Origin: Dioscorea cayenensis subsp. rotundata
Taxonomy: Eukaryota; Streptophyta; Magnoliopsida; Dioscoreales; Dioscoreaceae
Direction: 5' to 3'
Assembly: GCF_009730915.1 (NCBI RefSeq)
Contig: NC_052474.1
Span: forward strand, 5,863,501 to 5,927,500
DNA length: 64,000 bases
Below, piece by piece: positions 12,361 through 25,700 of this stretch (positions within the stretch are counted from its first letter, which is position 1; each line of letters begins with the position of its first letter). Below the pieces are notes generated by a model, which worked only from the letters and a program-made list of their open reading frames with translations, ran no database searches and was not told the origin of the DNA. Both the position numbers and the translations under genes were made by a program.

Positions 12361-13913
12361 ATGGCCATTGGTGCAATGTCTTCTTCTTCTCCTTCTTCTT
12401 CTCCTCCATTGTCAAAGCTTGCAACATCCAAAGCTCATGGAGAAGACTCTCCATACTTTGCTGGTTGGAAAGCTTATGAAGAGAATCCTTATCATCCTTT
12501 GAACAACCCTTCAGGTGTCATTCAAATGGGATTAGCTGAAAACCAAGTAAGTATTAATTAGTTATCTCATTAATGATTTCATTTATTTGATCAAGTCATT
12601 GATCATTTGTTTTTGGCTACTATGTACATATATAGGTTTCATTTGATCTTTTGGAGGAGTACTTGGAAAAAGAACAAGAACAAGTGTTCAAGTGTGGATC
12701 AAACTTCAGAGAAACAGCTTTGTTTCAAGATTATCATGGTCTTAAAGATTTCAAGAAAGCATTGGCAAGTTTCATGGGAGAAATAAGAGGAGGAAGAGCT
12801 AAATTCGACGAAAATCGCTTAGTTCTCACCGCCGGGTGCCACCGCCGCTAATGAGCTTCTCACTTTCATTCTCGCCGACCCCGGCGATTGTTTGCTCGTT
12901 CCCACTCCTTATTATCCAGGGTAAGAAAAATTTGTACACGCATATATATACATTCAAACAATTTAAAATGATCATTAGTGGAAGGATTCTAACTAATAAA
13001 AAAAATTTACAGTTTTGATAGAGACTTGAGGTGGAGAACAAGAGTGAACATAATTCCGATTCATTGCGATAGCTCGAATGATTTCCAAGTGACAAGAAAA
13101 GCTTTAGAAGATGCATACAAGGAAGCCGAAAAGAAGAGGAGTAAAGTTAAAGGAGTTCTATTAACGAATCCTTCAAATCCTTTAGGCAAAGTGATACCAA
13201 AAAAAATCCTTGAAGACATACTTGACTTTGTGACAAAGAAAAACATGCATTTAATCTCTGATGAGATCTACTCCGGCTCCGTATTCACCCCGAATGAGTT
13301 CGTATCGGTAGCTGAAATCATCGAAGAAAACGGATACAAAAACTCGGAAAGAGTGCACATTGTTTACAGTCTTTCAAAAGATCTAGGCTTGCCTGGATTC
13401 AGAGTTGGAGCTATATATTCATACAATCCAAATGTTGTTATAACTGCAACAAGGATGTCAAGTTTCAGCCTTGTTTCATCTCAAACTCAGAGAATGTTGG
13501 CTTCCATGCTATCAAACAAAGAGTTCACTGAAAAGTATATAAGAACAAATAGAGAAAGGCTAAGAAAGAGACATGAAAAGATAGTTGAAGGATTGAAAGA
13601 AGCTGAGATAGAGTGTTTGGAAGGGAATGCAGGGTTGTTTGTGTGGATGAACTTAAGGCCATTGCTTGAAGAGAGAACAAGAGAAGGAGAGTTGAAGATT
13701 TGGGAGACTATAGTGAATGAAGTGAGGCTTAATATATCACCAGGGAGTTCATGCCATTGCAGTGAGGTTGGATGGTTTAGGGTTTGTTTTGCTAACATGA
13801 GTGAGAAGACATTGGAGGTTGCATTGAAGAGGATGAAGGACTTTGTGGAGAAGAAGAAGATGAAGAACAAGAAGCAGCAGCAAAAGCAACTTTTTGGTTA
13901 CTATTTTGGGTGA
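12361..13913 (+). CDS. ACS: 1-aminocyclopropane-1-carboxylate synthase (ACC synthase)
   Basis: This PLP enzyme converts S-adenosylmethionine to ACC, the committed step of ethylene synthesis, in the cytosol. Exons are 12361-12546, 12636-12920 and 13013-13913, with GT-AG introns. Family signatures in order are [14 protein letters not shown] and MGLAENQ (residues ~35-60), NPSNPLG (~210), SDEIYSG (~240), and the PLP-lysine motif [14 protein letters not shown] with Lys near 279. The product would be about 456 residues, close to the family norm. The C-terminus after [19 protein letters not shown] is short and basic, without the SP-rich MAPK/CDPK tail of type 1, so it looks type 3-like. Exon 2 is 285 nt, but its junction phases need 2 mod 3. 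One extra base lies near 12835 (GCCGGGTGCCACC), so the literal frame breaks after LTAG. It could be a sequencing error or a recent null allele. All other family motifs are intact. Confidence 0.93.
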
Positions 13914-16382
13914 CTTTGATGGGTGACTTCTTACTTATTTATTTCTTTTGTATTCTTTTGAGATGATTTTTGAAAGTAATTATTATAATTGGGTTTTTTT
14001 TTGCAATGTAACTTCACAATTGCGTGTATGCCCTTTGTAAAATTTGTATTTGTATTTGTATTTGCAATATATTAAAATGACCTTGTTCTTTGCTTAGATA
14101 TTTTTGAAATATATATTTACAAGGTTTATGGCAAGAAAGACTAAAATATCTATTGTTCTTTTTTCTATAAAAAATAATTATGTAATTATATGAATTTTTT
14201 TTCATTTTCATTGTTTTCTTCATTTTTGTTTTCTGAAGTTAAAGAATGGGTGCATTAGCAGCATTACTGCTTATGCAAACATAAAGAATATAATTTCTAT
14301 GTTTTAGAAGGGTATATATATACAATTATAATTAAGGAGATTTATAAGGACATATATGTAAAACAGATCCTTTGAGAATTATTATATATAGTAAAAGGGT
14401 TTTGGATAGCGATGGGCCTGAATCGCCTGATGGCTGAAGATGTTGATTAGTCATCACATAATTAATCAAATATATATATATATATATATATATATTTAAA
14501 AACCAATTTGAAGTTGATTAGTAATTAATAAAGTTCCAAAAATTATAAAAATGAGCATATTGTCAATTCTTTTGAGTTGTTTTTATCAATTACTTTGCTT
14601 TCTTTTAAAATACATAACTTATACTAATTTGTATTGCATTTACCATAATTTAACCAAAAAATATAACTTGAAATAAAAGGAAATGGTCAATATATAAAAC
14701 ATATAATTTATAAATGTATTCCATCTACCAAAATCCACATTGAAAATGTAACACCAGTTGCATGCACCTTCCCTTGAGTTTCACAATTTATTAAAAAAAA
14801 AAATGATGAAACAAAAAAAAAGGTGAATACAGGTTAAATTAAGAATTTATCATGGTACAAAAAACCACTAAGAATGAATTAGACTCATGAATTTAGTAAT
14901 ATTATTTTATAAAATAAATAAACCATAATTTTATTAAAAATAATAATAATAATAAAAAGCAAATAAAAACACATCGAATAAGTTAACCAAAATAACACAG
15001 CTCAAAGTTCATCAATAGTGAAATTAAAAATCGATAAAATAAACAAATATATATAAATAATTAGTGAATTTATGCGTCATAGGTGACGCTTGTCTTGCAC
15101 AAAAGATGAATTTATTGCATGGAAATTACTGCAAATCTCTGCAACTTAAAATAATATCAATTAATGAGTTCACAACAAGTTTTCCAAAAGATGGGACCAA
15201 GAACTATAACTTTAAGGGTCCCATATTTGGAAACAGTGAAAGAGATCTTGTTTTTGTCCTTTTTCACTTGAGCTGGAGACCAAGATCTCACCAAATCATC
15301 ATCAATAACAACATCATTCCATTCCAAAAATTATTGAAGATCATTGTATTAATTTTCATGGCATGGGTGGCGTTATTGCATTCACAAAAGCTCAAGTTCT
15401 GGAAAAACAAAAAGGTTTTTAGTAATAAAATTTATAAGTTTATAATTTGGAACTTTTACAACCCAATTCTAATTCATTTATTATTATTTTTACAAAAATG
15501 AATATCAGGTTCAGTACTAAAATGAAATAAAATAGCTTTTATCACAAGCTCTAATAAACCTCAGACACATGATTTTAAGCCCAGAGAGTAAATTACAAAA
15601 TAGAATAAACTTTTGACTCTCAGACAAACAAAAAAAGAACCCTGCCAAAATGAAATGATATAATGGCACTGTATCATCCAAGGTGTTATAACAAAAAAGA
15701 AAAGAAAAACTCATCATCATCCAAGGACTGTTTGAACACAGATTATTTCTGATCAATTTCATATACAAAAACACTGAAGATGAACCAACAAAATCAGAGT
15801 CATTTGGATAAGTTTATACCACAAAAACCCCAAAAAATCCTTCAATCCCATTCAATCAAGGTGCAATAAAATAAAATAAAATGCAAAAACAGTCAGTTTA
15901 AAACAGAACTTCACCCTTTTGAGGACTAGGAAGATTTTAGTATATAGAAAAATTTAAAAAAAAAAAAACTTCAGATCATGAATCTAGGAGAATTCCTGTA
16001 GAGAAATATGAGGCACATGGGCATAAAATGTGAGTTAAAAAAGAAGATGGCGAACATCCAGCAAGATCCTCAAAGTTGTTTCAACCATGCATTACAACCA
16101 CAAGATGCATAATGAAAAGATTGATAAAGTCAATCCATCAAGGTTTAGCAATTCCAAGGAGCAAGAATGCAAAATATAGCAAATTGAGCCAATTCATAGT
16201 ATTGGAGTGCACTCGAAACAAACAAGGCCAGGAGATTATTGCAGCAATGATGCTTGTTTTACTGAAACACCAAACTTCAGAAATGGTGCTTGAAACAAAA
16301 TTTGTCATGTGGAAAGAGACTGAGATCTCTTATCACCTCATTAAGGGAACTAAATGAACAAATTGGTGAAACTATAGCCTGA
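13914..16382. other. Intergenic region between ACC synthase and ATP synthase g
   Basis: The first ~200 bp will be the ACC synthase 3' UTR; AATATATTAAAAT-like poly-A signals lie near 14065. The right part should include the 3' UTR of the minus-strand ATP synthase gene. A (TA)n tract lies at 14470-14495. No protein-coding frame here resembles a known family. Confidence 0.6.
14470..14495. repeat. (TA)13 microsatellite
   Basis: Uninterrupted TA run. Confidence 0.95.
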
Positions 16383-18176
16383 TCAGACATAGTAGCCAGT
16401 GAAAGTGAACCCTCTTCCCACAATCTCACCAACACAGAACCATGCATACAACTCAATCCCAAACAAAGCGGCAATACCAGCATCCTCAACCTTCAGTTCA
16501 TGCCTATTTCTCCAAATATTCTTCACACCATCCAACTCCTTCCAGAAAGATTCATACCGACCAGGAATGCTGTGAAAATAAAGCAGTTGAATCCCAGAGA
16601 TTATGATACATGATAAAGAATAGAGGATCAAAAGGTATTCTCATTACTTGACAAAATATTGATAGTAATTGCATAGAAGTTAATAGTTTAATTGACTATA
16701 GTCTTTAATATATTTAGACTTATCGTGAAATTTTTTGGATATTTATCACATGGTAGAAAGCAATGAAACCAGCCCCACTATGGGCTAAACAGTCCAGCCA
16801 CATTATTTTGTTGAGTTAATTGTCCAGATCATATGAATTATCAGCCAAAAGTATGCATATCAATCCAAAAATATACAATAAACTACTCTGGGGATTAATC
16901 TCACTTACACTGATGCTTGCTCAAGATGTCAAGCATCAGCCAAGACAAAGTTGACTAATGTAAAAAGACCATCAACCAAATGACAACCCAAGTTTTTTAT
17001 TTTTGGGTAAATATTTCACTCACCATAGACAAAATGGAGAAACCTAGCCACTTCACCTTTTAAGTCACAGAGCAAAATTTTTTTTAAACAATTTAATGAT
17101 CTTTGCGGAAATTTAGAAACCACGTATCAACCTCTTCTGTCAAGCATTCCACCAAATTGTTAACCCCTAAAACATCATTTTATGCAACTTCTAAAAAATG
17201 TTTAGCACTGATCAATGATAGGTCATCCATGATCTGTACCATGAACAATTGGGTAGGTCCTTAGCTGCATGGCTAGTTTGGTCAACACATCCCTAATCAT
17301 ATCATAGTCATCCAAGAAGAGATGGATAAAATCCTTGATACTGAACACTTGAATAAACCCCCATCCAACCTTATCCAGTGGTAAGGATAGCCCTATTTCA
17401 ATTTTCAAGGTGAAACGAGCTTAGTTTTAAGCCATAGCCCAAGAACTGAAAATAGATTTTCCTACACGATATCAGGCAAGTATGACCCACCAATTGAAGG
17501 GCATACAGGAAATCAAATCAAACAGTTGCAATTGAGTCATGGTAAATTAAGTGCTGAAATCCAATTATGTGTACAATTCGACACACTCCAAGATAAAATT
17601 TGGGTTACTAATGGAAACATATATATGAGAACAGATGAAATATAGGTAAAATACATTTTGAAGACATGATTTATGATATCAAGTAGCATTGCAGGTAAAT
17701 TCACCAAGGATAAAAGGAAACAACATGCTGAATTTCAGAGAAAACAAAATGTAAGTGTATATATATACTCCCAAATATCTGATCCAACAAACTTAACCAC
17801 TAATTTCCTATTTTTATATGCTATGTACACCCCATTACTGATCCACTAATAAATATCAAGTCACCCTATCTCACACACATAATAATCTCACATTTCAGAA
17901 CACTTCAAAGGCATCCCCATTTATTGCATTTACCATATATTCAACAAATGGTGATAATTCCACTAGTCATTCTCAAGAAAAACAGAAGGCTGACCTTGCA
18001 AGTCTGGTGTAGAAGAGCTGCTTTGAAAGCTCTTGGCATTTCTCAATAGTGGGCGGCTCCACAACGTATTGTTTGTTCTTCTCCATCAGCTGCTTATAGT
18101 ACTCGCATCCATGCTTGGCCACAAACTGAGAAGCATGCTTGGCCTTCGACTGAAGTTGCACCAGTTTCGTTGCCAT
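16383..18176 (-). CDS. Mitochondrial F1Fo ATP synthase subunit g
   Basis: A small Fo subunit of mitochondrial ATP synthase, located in the inner membrane and linked to dimerisation and cristae shape. Coding exons on the minus strand are 17995-18176 (start MATKLVQLQSKAKHASQFV) and 16383-16569 (IPGRYESFWKEL to RGFTFTGYYV, then TGA). Spliced, they give 122 residues, the plant family length. The junction forms LAS-IPGRYE with the Ser codon split by the intron. The conserved block GIELYAWFCVGEIVGRGF near the C-terminus is the single membrane helix. The coding frame is intact. An intron in the 5' UTR ends directly at the ATG (AG before ATG). Confidence 0.93.
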
Positions 18177-18482
18177 CTATACACTAAACCAAAATCCACA
18201 TAACAAAAACAACAATATCTCACACCTTCCAAACAATTCAACAGGTTAAAAACATCAAACAAGACCGAATGGATGAATTCTCATAGATTTTCTCACAGAT
18301 CCCAAAACCAAACCCTAGTTTCAAGCAAAAAAAATCCAAAAAACAGCGATAAAATATAAATCCAAGCCCTAGAAACCCTAGATTCAATCAAATAGTAACA
18401 AATTCAGCATGAAAAAGACGAATCAAATGATGTAATCGAGCGTGAATCGATTCAATGATGCTGAAAAACATGAGAATTATAC
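18177..18482 (-). other. 5' UTR intron of the ATP synthase g gene
   Basis: On the minus strand a donor AAAAAG|GTATAA at 18482 pairs with an acceptor GTATAG that abuts the ATG. An intron directly before the start codon is common in plant housekeeping genes and often raises expression. The non-coding first exon would be about 18483-18560. Confidence 0.65.
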
Positions 18483-18584
18483 CTTTTTCCCGAAGTTACT
18501 AATTTCGAAGGAAATTCGACGCGCGGCCGCTGCCGAGAGGGTTTGGGATTTTTGAGAACGCTGAGCAAAATAGCAAGTCATGGG

Positions 18585-18592
18585 TTTATATA
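18585..18592 (-). promoter_or_regulatory. TATA box of the ATP synthase g gene
   Basis: TATATAAA on the minus strand, about 100 bp upstream of the 5' UTR intron donor. It fits a start site near 18555. Confidence 0.55.
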
Positions 18593-18600
18593 GTTGCTTA

Positions 18601-19450
18601 TTTATGGGTATTTTAGTAAATTTCTTATAACTATTTGCGTATACACCCCTGAATTTATTTTATGTCAATAGAATGCGGTTGAGTCTTGATAATTATTTGC
18701 CTTTTGTTTATTTTTTTTTTGACATATTTACCCTTCCAAAGAATAACATTTCAATATACAAAACCTTGTAAATAATTTTGATTTTATATAAGCAAAATAT
18801 AAAAATTAAAGATTTATTTATTTATTTATTTATTTTTGCAAAACCCACGAATCTAACAAATAATGTCAGTTTTTCTTTTTCTTAAAAAAAATATAATCAC
18901 AAATATAAATATTTAAAAATAAGTTCTTTGTTTATTTATAGACACGGACTTGATTAAGCTTGTTATCATAAATATATAGAAAAACTCTTATGAGGAATTT
19001 CGATCCATCACGATGAGCACGCTTGATCATCATGCACCTATATTTTTTTATCAGAGTGAAAATTCAAACTCATATCTCACCTAAACAAAAAGAAGATGGA
19101 GATGCCTTGCTGTTGGACCAAAAAGTCTTTGGGAAGTTCTTTGTTATTTATTTATTTTAATTAAAATCGAAATTGTTTTTCTTGAATAAATCCTATTAAA
19201 AAATACTTTTTTTTTAATATGGGAAAAAGATAATAATCACACAAATAAAAAATAAGAAGAAACTAAAGTTTTCTAGAAAGAAAAAAAATTAATGAAGCCT
19301 GAGTCACAAATCTAAAAAAACCAATATATATGGGTTTATTGCAAAAAAGAAGACAATCACAATCAATCACAAGACTTTAAAATTAAGTACAAAGAATGTG
19401 GGTTTTTAGCAAAAATGTAGTTGAGCAACAAATCAAAAAAAGGAAAAATG
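18601..19450. other. Intergenic region between divergent promoters
   Basis: AT-rich DNA between the minus-strand ATP synthase g gene and the plus-strand PP2A gene, so it carries both promoters. It includes a TTTA microsatellite near 18815-18835. No coding frame is convincing. Confidence 0.6.
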
Positions 19451-19480
19451 TGTGGGTTTTTCTGAAAAAAAAATCAAATC

Positions 19481-19486
<6 letters not shown>

Positions 19487-19525
<39 letters not shown>
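19487..19525 (+). repeat. (GA)n microsatellite in the PP2A 5' leader
   Basis: A 39-base run of AG repeats upstream of the PP2A start codon. GA repeats in plant leaders and promoters can bind BBR/BPC factors. The tract keeps an open frame upstream (repeating Arg-Glu), which should not be taken as coding. Confidence 0.9.
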
Positions 19526-19527
<2 letters not shown>

Positions 19528-19647
19528 CTTGTTGGGGAGTCATAGGGCGGAACAAGAGAGCAAGAGAGGCCATCGGATTCTCTCCACCTCGTTCCATCAT
19601 CTCCAATCCAATCTCCATCACGCCACTCCATCTCCCATCCTTCTCCC

Positions 19648-19704
19648 ATGGCCGCAATCTCGACCTCCGCCGCACTGAACCCATCGCCAGATCCGGGCAG
19701 CTGA
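19648..19704 (+). other. Upstream ORF in the PP2A leader (18 codons)
   Basis: An ATG at 19648 in good context (CCCATGGCC) opens an 18-residue frame that ends in TGA at 19702-19704, 68 bases before the main ATG. If the transcript starts upstream of it, it could dampen translation of the main frame. Peptide conservation is not testable here. Confidence 0.4.
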
Positions 19705-19772
19705 TCCCTTCCCAGATCGTCCAGGCTCGAGCCCTCATTCGCCGCCGATTTCGCCGGAGTCCTCGTCGGGGG

Positions 19773-22700
19773 ATGAACGGAATGGCAGCGGAGGATGACG
19801 GGCCTCCGGCCGGCGCGCCGCCGCCGCCGCTTGAGTGGAAGTTCGCCCAGGTCTTTGGCGAGAGGACTGCTGGGGAGGAAGTTCAGGAAGGTATGAAATC
19901 GAACTTGGAGTAGATCTACTTGATTCACAGGATTCATTGGCTTAGTTGTTTGGGTTTGGTACGTTAGGGTTTTGATACTCGAGTTGTATAATTCACCTGA
20001 GTTAGCTCATAGATTGATAGCTGTATATTTTGCTCTGTTCTTGTTAATCACTGGGGAAATACTTGAAATTTAGTTCAATTACTGAACTGCTTGGTGAAAG
20101 GAGGAAGCTTTATTGAAGTCTTAGTCTAAAATTGCCACTTTTGGATGAATGTCTATGTTGTCTGAACTTGAATGACTTTGCTATTGGTTGTTTCCATTTT
20201 TGGAGTTCTGTAAATTTTCTTATGGATATGTTTTGGAAATTGGCCATCTAAGTGTGTGTATCACTTCAGTTATGGCCACTCTGTTGCTTCTTTTGAGCTG
20301 CGTTTGAGCAATTCTTTGACTTGGAGCCCTTGCTAGATTCTTTTCTTCTTCTTGAAGCCTTTTCATCTCTATCTTATGGATCAGCCAAGTTTCAGATGAC
20401 CATTTTACTCTGTTTCTCTGAATATATTTCTGCTTGAAATTTTGATTCTAATCAGACTTAAATATGTATTGGCAGCTAGCTATATATGTTTCTCCATGGG
20501 ATGTGTTTGTTATTCCATGCAGAACTCTAGATTAGGTGGAAGCTAGAGGCTTCTTTCTTTCTGTTCAGTTCATGGTGATACTTGCTGGTGTATTCTTTCT
20601 TTTGGCCAGGCACTTTTCTTCTATCAATGAGAAAAACCAAGCAGTGTAGGTGTAGAAAAATTGTAAAACAATTTTCTAACAGGTAATAACAAACTGTCCT
20701 GCGAATATGAAAATGCAGACACACAAAGAAAGAAAAATAAAAATTCGTTAAGTAACTATATATCCAATCTGAGCATGGGTTCTCAGCATAAATTTTTTTC
20801 ATTGTGTGGCATCATTCTGAGCATGTTGGATACTTTGATGGGGATGTGCATTTATACTCTTGCTTCAACTTGTCTTGCTTAGCCTTCTGGCTGATTATGC
20901 CTTGTAAGTTGCATTTTCTCTCCTTCTTGCATCATTTATGACCTGCTGCTGCCTTATGCAGTTGACATCATCTCGGCGATAGAATTTGATAAATCAGGGG
21001 ACCATCTTGCAACTGGAGATAGAGGAGGACGTGTTGTTTTATTTGAAAGGACAGATGTTAAAGATGTATGTTCAACAAATTGCCAATTGTTGTACTATTG
21101 CATTCTCTTGCCGTTTCATTCTTCTGACATTTTGGTGTACTTTGTTTTTCTTTCTTTCTTTCTTTATCTGTAGCATGGTGGTCAAATGGACCTCGAGAAG
21201 GGTAGATCATCCTACCAGAAGGCATCCTGAGTTCCGATACAAAACTGAGTTTCAAAGCCATGAACCAGAGGTATTCTTCTTTCTTGTTGTTACTGAAATG
21301 CAGTCTCATTCTCCTCATGTTATTTTTTTTATTTTTATTTTTTTTTGTCAGTTTGATTACCTTAAAAGTTTGGAAATAGAAGAGAAGATCAACAAAATTC
21401 GATGGTGCCAAACTGCCAATGGGGCTTTGTTTCTTCTTTCAACTAATGACAAAACAATCAAACTCTGGAAGGTAATCTCCTTAGGGTTGTGCATGTATTC
21501 TTCTTTTGAGATAAGATCTTGTAATTTTCCTTCAATTTCATTGTGGATCAAAGATGTACTAGTGGAAGCATCATTCAATTTTGTAGATGTACTATTTTTT
21601 CTACCAATTTATTATCCTAATGTTAGTTGTATATTAGATATAATTTTAGAAATTGATGACCAACTCAAAAACGCATGCTGTTAACTCTCTGATCTTATTA
21701 TTATTATTATTATTTTATATTTTTCTCAGTTTTCTTTCATATGATATTGCCTAGAAAAAAATCTTTTCTATGAAAGCTTTCTATAAAGTCATCTATTAAC
21801 ATGAACAGGTGCAAGAGAAGAAGGTGAAAAGAATTTCTGAGATGAATTTGGATACTGTACTAGCTACAGGAAATAGTAGTGCAGCAACTTTCAAGTAATC
21901 CTGGAGTACATCTCCCAAATGGTGGATGCGCAGAGAGCCAACACAATTATCCAAACAATGACTTCTCATTTCCCCCTGGGGGATACCCATTTCTACGTTT
22001 GCCTGTGGTATTAGCTTCTAGCCTACTCAAGTTTTACATGCATCATGCATCATGCTTATAAACATTATTCAATTTCCAAATCACATATGTATTCATGAAG
22101 AGCATGGATCTAAAATCACCTGGAGACTCATTTCAGCTTGGATTCTTCAAAGTGGGTAGAAAGTTGGGAACCTACGATACATATAAGAAGACATGTTCCA
22201 AAGCAACCAGATATCTAAAAGTTATTGTGTTGTGAGTTAAGAGATTCTCAAGAAACAATTCATTCGTTTACACCTGTGCCAAATAAATGCATATTGATTG
22301 ACAAAGGATATAATATTTTAAAAGCCCAAAAGCTTCATTTCACTGGTTCCCAAGGCATAGTTTAGAATTAATGAGTCATTTATATATTAGATATAAGCCA
22401 GTTAAAATCCATTGTAATTTGCACTGCATAAATAAATTCTTCTTTTGTCTGTACGAGTGGTGTGCACGCGCACATCTATAAGTGGTTCTATGATCTATGA
22501 TCTAACAGGCTTAAAGTGATTATTAGTCTGCTAAAATCTCAATGAGACTGTTTCTATTCACTAATGTACTGCATCTCACCAAATGGATTTATGTCAGTTC
22601 TACTGACCCGGAAAGCAATTGCCAGTGGTTAAGAAGTGTTTATAATGTGGCAACCTTTCTGCTTAGTTGGACATAAGTTTGATTAATTGCAGTTGTAAAT

Positions 22701-25700
22701 CATTGATTGTGGATTCATATTTTTTTAGAATCTCCTGTTCATTTCTTGCTTTATCATGTTTTCCCCTTTTAGAGACCTCGCATATTTTCTCTTGTACTGA
22801 TTTATTGTTGTGGCCTTATATTTGGTCAATATAACTGATATTCACCTGTATTTTGGTGCAGGTAGCTAGCTATGAGACGAGCCTTGTAGCTAGATGTCGT
22901 CGAATATATGCTCATGCTCATGATTACCACATCAATTCTATTTCAAATAACAGGTTCTTTCATAGCTTTGATTCAGTACAAATGCATCCCTTTGTATATA
23001 GCTATGTTATGATGGAATTTTCTTTGTGAATTCCTATGATTCTTCTAACCTTTGTCTTTGCTTCAGTGGTTTGGAAGTCTGTACTTATTTATCTAAAAAC
23101 AAGAATTTAATCTTAAGGTTTTTCAGGTAGGGTCAACACTTACTGTGTAGTCTTACAATGATTTAGTTCTTCACCTATTGATTGTTGGAAAGAAATCTGT
23201 GTAATTTTCTTATTCTATTCTATTATTTTTGTCTCATTAAATGTCTTGTATTTTTGGGGTCATGTTAGGATTTGTTTGACATCTTCTTAATTTTCTTATT
23301 ATTTATTGCTCAAGATATTGAATGCTTGTGTTGATCCCTAATTATGTTGTTCATTAGTGTGCATTCATATCTCATTCATTTTATTTTGGTTATTTATCTT
23401 TCTGTCACAATCTGTTTTTTGTATAAATATTCATCAATGAAAATCTTCTGATCATGTATATTTGTAACTTGGTTATTCTTAACAAATATTTTGACTGTTT
23501 GTGACAGATGCTGCTCTGTCTTTCCTCATTATTTGTTGATTATGTTTTTCTGCAGTGACGGTGAGACATTCATATCTGCCGATGATTTGCGAATTAATCT
23601 TTGGAATTTGGAAATTAGCAACCAGAGTTTTAACATCGTGGATGTGAAACCTACAAATATGGAGGATCTAACAGGTAGCTTATCAAGCTTCATCCCATCT
23701 ATTCAGGGAGTACTTGTCTAAAGCCTAAAGTATTACCATCCATATTATTAACAAGGGGGTCCTGTTCTTTCCTCAAATATTGAAATTTTTGTCACTTTAA
23801 AGTAAAGTGTCATAATAATGCTTTCCTATACTAAATTACTAATGTGGTTGGTTGGATGCTCATGTCTGCATTTTGTTCATTTCATTATATTAAAGCTTTT
23901 TTGAAATTTCTGACTGCATGCATTAGTTTTCTGGGTTCTTTATAGTCATCTTATGTTATGCCTTGCACAAGACAATAGGAACATGAACTAGCATCAGCTG
24001 TTAGGTGATGTGATTTTAGATGTTGCATAATACTATAATCTAGTTTGCTGTTAATTGATTTGTCTGCTGCTCCTTTTTTTTATTCTTGCACCTTCACTTG
24101 CATGAAGTGCTATCATGAGCTTTTCTTTCTTCCTTCTATTAATTGTCTCTTGGTGGTTCTAAACCATGAGAAGCAATACTCAAGTAAATAAGTTTTCTCA
24201 TACTTGCAGAGGTAATAACTTCTGCGGAGTTTCATCCAACTCATTGCAATACATTAGCATATAGTAGTTCAAAGGGAACCATCCGGCTCATTGATTTGCG
24301 GCAGTCTGCGCTATGTGATAATCATTCTATGTTGTAAGTGGCTTCTTAGCAATACTTTGTGGAAGTTCTGTGCTGCATTTTGGATTGGCATTTGTAGTAT
24401 TAAATGCTGAGGGAAAGAATGCTTTAGATTTAGTCTCCATAAAAAATTCTTCCATTATAATTCTTGCATTCCTGTTTGTGCAATGATATATTTGTGCTAC
24501 AGATTTGAAGGGCATGAAGCACCTGGTTCGAGATCTTTCTTCACAGAGATTATTGCTTCAATATCAGATATTAAGTTTGGGAAGGATGGAAGGCACATTC
24601 TGAGCCGTGATTATATGACTCTTAAGGTCATAGATACTTGTCTTTCACTCTTTCTATCAACTTGTTACCCTTATCTAGCAAGCATGCAAGCTTGTCTGGT
24701 ATAACTGCAAAGCAAAAGCTAAAGTACATTTGATAAAAAATACTATAATTTTCTGGTGATCGGAGAAATATTAGTTGAATAGCATCTTGATTAACTAATC
24801 ATATTTGAAAAGGACCTCTGGATTGCGATGGAAAATTTACACACAAGTATTTAGAGAAGCACATCCCTTCATGATTCAAATGATGTGCAACTTGTGTAAT
24901 AGTAGAATTTTCTGATTTGATGTTATTCTTGTGTATTCTCTTGATTTGAGCTTTACCTTTGCAGATTGGATTTATCTTAACCAGTTTTAAAGTATATATT
25001 CTCTTTAATATTTCTTTAAAAAAATTCTCATCAAGACTATGAGAAAGATATGGGATGCCTCTACGGAAGAAGTTTGCATAGTGATAGCATATTTGTTGAA
25101 ATACTGTGTTTGTTTTGAGAAGGGACATCAGGTCTCATGATAAATGGTGGTGTTTGGTTAACTAGTTAAGAGCAGCTAGACATATGTGCCCATTATAAGA
25201 TCATTGTGCAGATGGATCATGCTCAAATTAATAATTTAACTTTGGTGTGCTGGAGTTGGTAAGTGAATCAACACATTTGATGAAAGCATAATGGTGCTAT
25301 GGACATAGTTCAGCATGCGTCATCCAGAGCACAAGGGGCCCTTATTCAGTTCTTGAATAGTTATTTGAACCTTATACATTCACATTGAGTGTCTGGCAGT
25401 ATAATGATTCCAAATCGACATTTTTCTTCCATTTAACTTGGCCCATAGAAAATTTGGCGGATTTATGTGATTTGTGCTTGGCAAATTGGTCTTGTTGACT
25501 CAGAAAAGTGTCTTATGAAAGAACATTATAAGATATGGCATGAGGAGAAAGTCATTTTAATAACTGTCATCACCAAATAATCAATATTTGTGAGACAAAT
25601 ATGGTGGTGTGACCATGTAAGTTATTTATGTGAATGTCTCCCATCTTGATGGAGTTCGAATCTGATATGTTTATGGTTATTTCTGTTATCTGTCTCTTGT

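Noticed and set aside
15064..15501. 145-codon plus-strand frame downstream of ACC synthase
   Set aside because: No recognisable domain, AT-driven composition, no promoter context. It may be chance.
19452..19772. N-terminal extension of PP2A B55 by 107 residues
   Set aside because: The extension is encoded by the GA microsatellite and a typical leader; family proteins start near MNG...PPPLEW.
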